9,250 nt of DNA from Candidatus Glassiibacteriota bacterium (GTDB taxonomy: Bacteria; Gemmatimonadota; Glassbacteria; GWA2-58-10). This document shows, one piece after another, positions 5,470-9,250 of this stretch (within the stretch, counting starts at the first letter, position 1; each line of letters begins with the position of its first letter). The translations under genes were made by a program, and so were the position numbers. Location of the stretch: the NCBI GenBank assembly GCA_016934095.1, contig JAFGTO010000167.1, positions 1 through 9,250 on the forward strand, given 5' to 3'. Under the pieces are notes generated by a model, which searched no databases, was not told where the DNA came from, and worked only from the letters and a program-made list of their open reading frames with translations.

Positions 5470-6732
5470 TATTCAGGTCCGAAGAAATTATGGGGAGCGC
5501 TGCTTGTCCTGCTCGTCCTGCCTGTTGCGGCTTCACGGATGGAGGCCCAGACCAAGAACCTTTTCGACAGCTCCCGGCCTTCGCTGGCCGAACAGCAGGC
5601 CGCCCTGCAGAAAAGCAGCCCCGCCGCCGTCCGGGAGAGGATCCCTCTGGAGGGCAAGATCGACCGCTCGAGCTATCGCCTGGGCCCCGGGGATGAGGTG
5701 GATGTCTCGATCTGGGGGGGAGAGCTGTACGAATCTCATCACTTGTTCGTTTCCCCGGAGGGGCGGCTGCTGGTGCCCCCGGCCGGCCCGCTGGAAGTCG
5801 ACGGCATGACTCTCGAGGAAGCGGAGAGCCGCCTCATTCGGCTGATGTCGGAATACTATGCGGAGGCCCGGATCACCCTCACCCTGGTCAACCCCCGGGT
5901 CTTCCGGGTATTTGCCGTGGGGGCGCTCCACAGGCCGGGCAGCTATTTCATGAGCGCGGTGGACAGGGTGGGCGCCCTGGTCGATGAGGCCGGCGGGGTC
6001 AAGCCGGGCGGCAGCCGGCGGCGGGTCCGCCTGCTGGACGGCGACCGGCGGCTGCTGAAAACAGTAGACCTGATGCAATACAGCATGAAGGGAGACCTGG
6101 AGCAAAACCCGCTGCTGGTCGACGGCTGTATCGTGGAGGTGCCGCCGCTGGATAACTATGTCCTGCTCCGCGGCAGTTTTACCAACCTCTCCGGCTCGGA
6201 CTCGGTGGACCTCGGCGAGCGGCAGAGAGACCAGATAAACGAGTTCGTGGTCGAATACCTGCCGGGCGAGACCATGGGAGACCTGCTCGGGCTGGTGGGC
6301 GGGCCGGACATCGTGGAAACAGTCGCCGGGGGATGGCTCGCTGCCGGTGAAGGACCCGGCAAAACCCGCGGCCGGGTACCGCTCACCCGGGAGTTGATCG
6401 AAGGTTCGCCGGAAAAAGGGGCGGTTTACGAATTCCCGGTGCGCAACAAGTGGGTCTTCGTCTCCGGCAGTGTCAACCAACCGGGACGCTTTATCTACCA
6501 GCCGGGCTGGACTGTGGGGGATTACCTGGCCATGGCCGGCGGCCCCGGCAATAACGGATCGGGCAAGGCCTGTTACCTCAGGCGCCTGGACAGTCAGGCC
6601 AAGTGCGGAGCCGGCGACGAGGTGCTGCCCGGGGACGTGATCTTCGTGCCCCAGAGGTCCAGGTTCTATGAATGGGCTTTCGGCCCGCTGGTTACCCTGG
6701 TGACCGGGATAATTGTGCTGTCCAACAGGTAA
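5467..6732 (+). CDS. Polysaccharide export outer-membrane protein (OPX, Wza-like)
   Basis: 421 residues from the ATG at 5467. OPX proteins form the periplasmic/outer-membrane channel that carries capsule or exopolysaccharide out of the cell, working with a PCP protein such as the next gene. Domains: a signal peptide (1-27, basic PKK then LLVLLVLPVAA); the poly-export domain (about 65-145) with the family's YRLGPGDEVDVSIWGGE motif; then SLBB-type beta-grasp domains at about 147-225 (VFAVGALHRPGSYFMS), 230-280 (VLLRGSFTN, then MGDLLGLVGG) and 329-395 (WVFVSGSVNQPGRFIYQPG, then GDVIFVPQ). A hydrophobic C-terminal segment (404-419, AFGPLVTLVTGIIVLS) could span or anchor in a membrane. Unlike E. 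coli Wza there is no lipobox cysteine after the signal peptide. The polymer is unknown, since no glycosyltransferase is in the window. A 22-nt gap separates it from the PCP gene. Confidence 0.93.
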   Translation: MYSGPKKLWGALLVLLVLPVAASRMEAQTKNLFDSSRPSLAEQQAALQKSSPAAVRERIPLEGKIDRSSYRLGPGDEVDVSIWGGELYESHHLFVSPEGRLLVPPAGPLEVDGMTLEEAESRLIRLMSEYYAEARITLTLVNPRVFRVFAVGALHRPGSYFMSAVDRVGALVDEAGGVKPGGSRRRVRLLDGDRRLLKTVDLMQYSMKGDLEQNPLLVDGCIVEVPPLDNYVLLRGSFTNLSGSDSVDLGERQRDQINEFVVEYLPGETMGDLLGLVGGPDIVETVAGGWLAAGEGPGKTRGRVPLTRELIEGSPEKGAVYEFPVRNKWVFVSGSVNQPGRFIYQPGWTVGDYLAMAGGPGNNGSGKACYLRRLDSQAKCGAGDEVLPGDVIFVPQRSRFYEWAFGPLVTLVTGIIVLSNR

Positions 6733-6739
6733 CCAGGAC

Positions 6740-6757
6740 AGGAGGCGTTTCTCCGTG
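6740..6757 (+). promoter_or_regulatory. Ribosome binding site fixing a GTG start for the PCP gene
   Basis: AGGAGG (6740-6745) is 9 nt before GTG (6755-6757). This start gives an N-terminus of the usual type for the family (short cytoplasmic stretch, then transmembrane helix). The upstream in-frame ATG at 6713 would overlap the OPX gene and lacks a Shine-Dalgarno. Confidence 0.75.
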
Positions 6758-7969
6758 GAAAAGACGGTCGACCCGGTAGCTTTGTTCCAGGTGATAAAAC
6801 GCGGCTGGCGCTTGATTGCAGTGGTCTGTGGAGCCACGGCCGCGGTCGCCGCCGTGGTCAGCTTCCTGGTTCTGCCCAAGTGGTACCAGGCCAGGACAGT
6901 GCTCATGCCGCCACAGGAAAAATCCGCTTTCTCCGGCCTGGGCATGCTGCTCTCCAGGGTCTCCGACCTGCCCGGCGGGATCAGCCGGGTGGCCAGCGGT
7001 ATGGCTGCGATCAACCCCTCCCAGTACCTGTTCGTGGTAATCCTCAACAGCCGCACGGTGGCGGACTCGCTGATCGACAAGTACGACTTGGAGAAGGTCT
7101 ACAAAACCAAGTACCGTTTCCAGGCACGCAAGGAGCTGCACAACCACACGGTGATCGATTTTCCGCCCGAGGGACACGTGGTGGTGGCTGTCGAGGCCAG
7201 GGAAGACCCGGAGCTGGCCTCCAGCCTGGCCAACGAGTACGTGGCCCAGTTGAACAATATCCTGATGGAGCGGGGAGTCTTTACCGCCACCCGCAAAAGG
7301 AAATTCCTCGAAAATCGCCTGGAAGAGACCCATACCGCGCTGCTCGATCTCGAGGACAGCCTGCTGGTTTTCCAGGAGAAATACAAGATTATCCAGCCCG
7401 AGGAGCAGACCAGGGGAATGGTCGAGCTGATCACCGGGCCGATCAAGAGCACCATCGAGATGCTGGGGATGCTCCAGGCGGAGCGGGAGGGCAAGCTGAT
7501 CCAGCTGCGGACCCTGGAGAGTGTCTACACTTCCCGGCACCCCTCTGTCGCACTGCTCAAGACCGAGGTGGAGGAGCTGGACAGGACTATCGCCAAGATC
7601 AGGGGCGGGCTTACCGCTGAAAACGCGCTCGAGCTCAACGATCAAATCATCCCGGTCTCGGAAGTTCCCGGCATCGCACTGGCCTATACCAGGCTTTTCC
7701 GCTCGGTCAAGATCCAGGAGGAGATGTTCATGCTCCTCTCGGCCCAGTACGAGGAGGCCAGGATCAACGAGCTGGATGATACGCCCGGAGCGATTGTCCT
7801 CGACCCGGCGGTCGTGCCGGAGTATAAATACAGGCCCAAGCGCCTGCTGAATGTTATGATCAGCACCGGAATCGCCCTGATTGCCTGCCTGGCTTACCTG
7901 TTCGCGGCTTCCGGCCTGGCCGGACCGGGAATTGCCTCCAGGGGACGAGGCCGCCTTGACCAGGGCTGA
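6755..7969 (+). CDS. Chain-length determinant / polysaccharide co-polymerase (PCP, Wzz family, GNVR type)
   Basis: 404 residues from the GTG at 6755. PCP proteins sit in the inner membrane, project into the periplasm and control polymer length while coupling to the OPX channel. Seen: a first transmembrane helix (about 20-40, IAVVCGATAAVAAVVSFLVL) followed by the Wzz hallmark PKWYQARTVLMPPQ; a long periplasmic region with heptad-like helices (about 185-285); the GNVR-type segment LFRSVKIQEEMFMLLSAQYEEARINELDD (314-342) with TPGAIVLDPAVVPEYKYRPKR (343-363); and a second transmembrane helix (about 364-386). Only about 18 residues follow, so there is no cytoplasmic tyrosine kinase domain. It is co-transcribed with the OPX gene (22-nt gap). 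Nothing downstream on the strand belongs to the pathway, so the pair is a stand-alone export module or the end of a scattered locus. Confidence 0.93.
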   Translation: MEKTVDPVALFQVIKRGWRLIAVVCGATAAVAAVVSFLVLPKWYQARTVLMPPQEKSAFSGLGMLLSRVSDLPGGISRVASGMAAINPSQYLFVVILNSRTVADSLIDKYDLEKVYKTKYRFQARKELHNHTVIDFPPEGHVVVAVEAREDPELASSLANEYVAQLNNILMERGVFTATRKRKFLENRLEETHTALLDLEDSLLVFQEKYKIIQPEEQTRGMVELITGPIKSTIEMLGMLQAEREGKLIQLRTLESVYTSRHPSVALLKTEVEELDRTIAKIRGGLTAENALELNDQIIPVSEVPGIALAYTRLFRSVKIQEEMFMLLSAQYEEARINELDDTPGAIVLDPAVVPEYKYRPKRLLNVMISTGIALIACLAYLFAASGLAGPGIASRGRGRLDQG

Positions 7970-8052
7970 CCCGCAAAGGCCCCCCTACTTCTCTTCAATA
8001 TATTCCGAATAACTCCTGATATTAATTTTACGACAGATTTATATAAGAGTTT

Positions 8053-8180
8053 TCCCCCAAAGCCCCCATTTCTCTTTCCAAAACTTTTTTTTCTTGATTG
8101 GGGAAGAAGTTCTATTCCCGTTAAGAGCAACTTTTAAACATGACAAAAAATTTGGGAAGGTGGGAGGGGGCCTGGGGGAG
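8053..8180. repeat. Degenerate inverted pair of C-rich/T-rich repeats
   Basis: The left arm (about 8053-8090) reads TCCCCCAAAGCCCCCATTTC and then CTTTCCAAAACTTTTTT. The complement of the right arm (about 8180-8143) reads TCCCCCAGGCCCCCTCCCAC and then CTTCCCAAATTTTTT. They align along their whole length with a few gaps and mismatches, about 50 bp apart. The pattern suggests two diverged copies of one intergenic element in opposite orientation. Confidence 0.45.
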
Positions 8181-8182
8181 GG
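8154..8182 (+). other. G-quadruplex-type motif
   Basis: Five runs of three or more G lie within 29 bases on the plus strand: 8154-8156, 8162-8164, 8166-8170, 8174-8178 and 8180-8182, with loops of 5, 1, 3 and 1 nt. This fits the standard four-run rule (loops up to 7). If the PCP transcript reads through, the RNA could fold as a quadruplex competing with the hairpin at 8171-8220. Confidence 0.5.
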
Positions 8183-8220
8183 CGGATAAACTTTTTTAAA
8201 AGGTTTCCGTTCTCCCCCGG
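8171..8220. repeat. 50-bp imperfect palindrome with AT core
   Basis: Outer arms CCTGGGGGAG (8171-8180) and CTCCCCCGG (8212-8220), then GG opposite TT (wobble), CGGA (8183-8186) opposite TCCG (8206-8209), and an inner AAAC/GTTT plus TTTT/AAAA core around 8188-8205. It can form a long hairpin with small bulges. From memory, palindromes with a core like CTTTTTTAAAAGG flanked by C/G runs recur between genes in some delta-proteobacterial genomes; I cannot confirm a match. Confidence 0.5.
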
Positions 8221-8384
8221 AAAAGATCAGTAAATTGTCATATCTTTGTTGTATAATTTGGTATCAGGGCCGCTCGCCATGTTCCAATGTCCCGTCCGCA
8301 CTGTCAGAATGGCACCCTGCAGCCTGCCCGGACAACCTGGGGCGTTTCGCCCGGTCCTGTCGGCTATGGCTATAATTCATTTTA

Positions 8385-8397
8385 TATCAAATAGTTA
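8385..8397 (+). promoter_or_regulatory. IHF consensus site
   Basis: TATCAA-atag-TTA matches the IHF consensus WATCAANNNNTTR at every fixed position and lies in AT-rich DNA. Its centre is about 64 bp upstream of the start expected from the -24/-12 element at 8429-8444, the usual place for IHF to bend DNA at sigma-54 promoters. Confidence 0.45.
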
Positions 8398-8427
8398 TAT
8401 ATCGATAAATAATATTCTCCATCGGTT

Positions 8428-8444
8428 CTGGCACGAAAATTGAC
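8428..8444 (+). promoter_or_regulatory. clpB: Sigma-54-type (-24/-12) promoter candidate for clpB
   Basis: CTGGCACG (8428-8435), four bases, then TTGAC (8440-8444). The consensus is YTGGCACG-N4-TTGCW, so the whole -24 block, the spacing and the TTG of the -12 block match; the C of the -12 GC is replaced by A, which is a serious mismatch. Transcription would start near 8455, about 175 nt before clpB. Neither a good sigma-70 promoter, a sigma-32 promoter nor a CIRCE element was found upstream of clpB. Confidence 0.42.
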
Positions 8445-8457
8445 TTTTTACGGTTAG

Positions 8458-8479
8458 AAACCCGGGAACAGGGTTTTTT
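8458..8479 (+). terminator. Short hairpin with T-tract
   Basis: AAACCC (8458-8463), a 7-nt loop, GGGTTT (8471-8476), running into a six-T tract (8474-8479). It has the form of a weak intrinsic terminator. It could stop read-through from upstream or, if the sigma-54 candidate is real, form a hairpin at the extreme 5' end of the clpB message. Confidence 0.4.
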
Positions 8480-8561
8480 CGATCCGGTCTTTCAGGAAGC
8501 TTACGGCAACAGGCCTGCCAGGTCGAAGTGTGGTGGACCCGGGCGGTTGAAGAAGGGTGGG

Positions 8562-8600
8562 CCGGGCTGCCAGGGTGCTGCCTGTGCCCTGGTTTCCCGG
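8562..8600 (+). promoter_or_regulatory. Nested hairpin in the clpB leader
   Basis: CCGGG (8562-8566) pairs with CCCGG (8596-8600), and inside it CCAGGG (8570-8575) pairs with CCCTGG (8587-8592), separated by a 3x3 internal loop and capped by 11 nt. It ends 15 nt before the clpB Shine-Dalgarno (AAGGAG, 8616-8621), so the ribosome site itself stays single-stranded. Confidence 0.45.
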
Positions 8601-8629
8601 TAATAAAACTGTGAAAAGGAGTCGAGCGA

Positions 8630-9250
8630 ATGATCAGGATGGAGCGTTTTACAGTCAAGGCGCAGGAAGCGGTGGCCGAGTCTTCCCGGCTGGCCGGGCA
8701 GGCCGGTGCGCCCGAGCTGCTGCCGGAACACCTGCTCCTGGCCCTGCTGTCCGAGAGCGACGGGCTGGTAGAGCCGCTGCTGCAGAAGCTCGGAGTTTCA
8801 CTGCCGCAAATCAGGCAGGAGGCCCAAGAGCTGGTTTCCCGGGGCGTGCGGGCGTCCGGGGCCGGTCTGGAGCTGGCCGCGGGTGCGGCTTACAGGCGAG
8901 TGCTCCAGCAGGCTGAGGACGAGGCCCGTAAAATGGGCGATGAATATGTCAGCACCGAGCACCTCCTGCTGGCCCTGACCGGGATGGATGGGCCGGCGGG
9001 CTCACTGCTCAAGCGCCTGGGGACCACCAGGCAGCGTGTCCTGGAAACACTGGCCGCCCTGCGCGGCAGCGCCAGGGTAACTGACCAGAACCCGGAAGAC
9101 AAGCTGCAGGCGCTCAAGCGCTACACCCGCGACCTGGTGGCCGCGGCCCGCTCCGGCAAACTCGACCCGGTGATCGGCCGGGACAGCGAGATCCGTCGGG
9201 TGATCCAGGTGCTCAGCCGCCGCACCAAGAACAACCCCGTGCTGATCGGC
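8630..9250 (+). CDS. clpB: ATP-dependent disaggregase ClpB, N-terminal 207 residues
   Basis: ClpB is a hexameric AAA+ chaperone that, with DnaK, pulls proteins out of aggregates in the cytoplasm. The frame is open from the ATG at 8630 to the window edge. AAGGAG (8616-8621) is 8 nt upstream and prefers this ATG over the one at 8639. Residues 1-56 (MERFTVKAQEAVAESSRLA, EHLLLALL) and about 85-135 (EHLLLALTGMDGPAGSLLKRLG) are the two Clp-N repeats. Residues 154-207 begin the first AAA+ domain with the ClpB-typical NPEDKLQALKRYTRDL, then GKLDPVIGRD and RRVIQVLSRRTKNNPVLIG; the Walker A GxxGxGKT should start at the next codons. The NPEDK/RYTRDL linker and the lack of ClpC- or ClpA-type features favour ClpB. 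The middle domain and second AAA+ domain are outside the window. Confidence 0.95.
   Translation, partial: MIRMERFTVKAQEAVAESSRLAGQAGAPELLPEHLLLALLSESDGLVEPLLQKLGVSLPQIRQEAQELVSRGVRASGAGLELAAGAAYRRVLQQAEDEARKMGDEYVSTEHLLLALTGMDGPAGSLLKRLGTTRQRVLETLAALRGSARVTDQNPEDKLQALKRYTRDLVAAARSGKLDPVIGRDSEIRRVIQVLSRRTKNNPVLIG

Larger units (their letters stand above)
7970..8629. other. Long intergenic region: AT-rich stretch, repeats, clpB control region
   Basis: 660 bp between the PCP gene and clpB with no credible gene. The part from about 7990 to 8150 is clearly AT-rich against the GC-rich genes. It is followed by a repeat and G-tract block (8053-8220), an uncharacterised stretch with a GC hairpin (GGGCG 8340-8344 / CGCCC 8348-8352, outer arms GGAC 8330-8333 / GTCC 8354-8357), an IHF-like site and sigma-54-like promoter (8385-8444), and a structured clpB leader. 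No canonical terminator directly follows the PCP gene. Confidence 0.7.

Noticed and set aside
5533..7080. Minus-strand open frame of 515 codons across the OPX and PCP genes
   Set aside because: It is antisense to two well-supported genes, crosses their junction, and has low-complexity His/Gln/Pro-rich content with no motif.
6692..7645. Minus-strand open frame of 317 codons
   Set aside because: Antisense to the PCP gene; the Leu/Gln/Asp-rich repeats mirror the coding strand's helices.
8252..8257. TATAAT as a -10 box upstream of clpB (also TATAAT at 8371-8376)
   Set aside because: Neither has a -35-like hexamer at 16-18 bp, nor an extended -10 TG.
8246..8443. Plus-strand 65-codon frame upstream of clpB
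   Set aside because: Starts at TTG without a Shine-Dalgarno and runs through a GC hairpin and the IHF/-24 sites; no motif.
1..9250. CRISPR array, tRNA, rRNA, transposase or phage genes
   Set aside because: No regularly spaced direct repeats, cloverleaf sequences or mobile-element protein motifs were seen on either strand.

Overview
This window comes from a GC-rich bacterial chromosome. The cell is almost certainly Gram-negative: it has an outer-membrane polysaccharide export protein, a GNVR-type chain-length protein and a periplasmic PBP4-type peptidase. The gene style and the small N-/C-terminally conserved protein at 4365-4643 recall Gemmatimonadota/Zixibacteria-like (FCB-group) genomes, but this is an impression; no rRNA or marker gene here fixes the taxon.

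Layout, left to right. (1) 1-188, minus strand: the 5' end of an exported alpha/beta hydrolase, cut by the window edge. (2) 248-277: a 30-bp perfect palindrome, probably the terminator of the next gene. (3) 338-2296, minus: a 652-residue KamA-family radical SAM/PLP aminomutase with a long extra N-terminal region; its substrate-contact positions look glutamate-aminomutase-like rather than lysine-like. (4) 2297-2797: a 501-bp divergent intergenic region with a sigma-70-type promoter for each neighbour and several strong inverted repeats. (5) 2798-4375, plus: a D-alanyl-D-alanine carboxypeptidase/endopeptidase (PBP4/DacB, peptidase S13). (6) 4365-5179, minus: two small conserved-looking genes of unknown function in an operon, converging on and overlapping the DacB gene by 11 bp, driven by a near-consensus promoter at 5266-5294. 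(7) 5334-5362: a plus-strand promoter back to back with the last one, with an inverted repeat between them. (8) 5467-6732 and 6755-7969, plus: an OPX (Wza-like) export protein and a PCP (Wzz-like) chain-length protein forming a two-gene surface polysaccharide export operon. (9) 7970-8629: 660 bp without a convincing gene, with an AT-rich part, related inverted repeats, a G-quadruplex-type motif and, close to the next gene, a -24/-12 (sigma-54) promoter candidate with an IHF consensus site upstream. (10) 8630-9250, plus: the first 207 codons of the disaggregase ClpB, cut just before its first Walker A motif.

The themes are cell envelope construction (DacB, OPX/PCP, exported hydrolase), one amino-acid aminomutase and a stress chaperone. 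No CRISPR array, tRNA, rRNA, transposase or phage gene was seen. The most interesting points are the aminomutase residue signature, the sigma-54/IHF arrangement in front of clpB, the repeat/G-quadruplex block at 8053-8220, and the uncharacterised two-gene operon sharing a control region with polysaccharide export.
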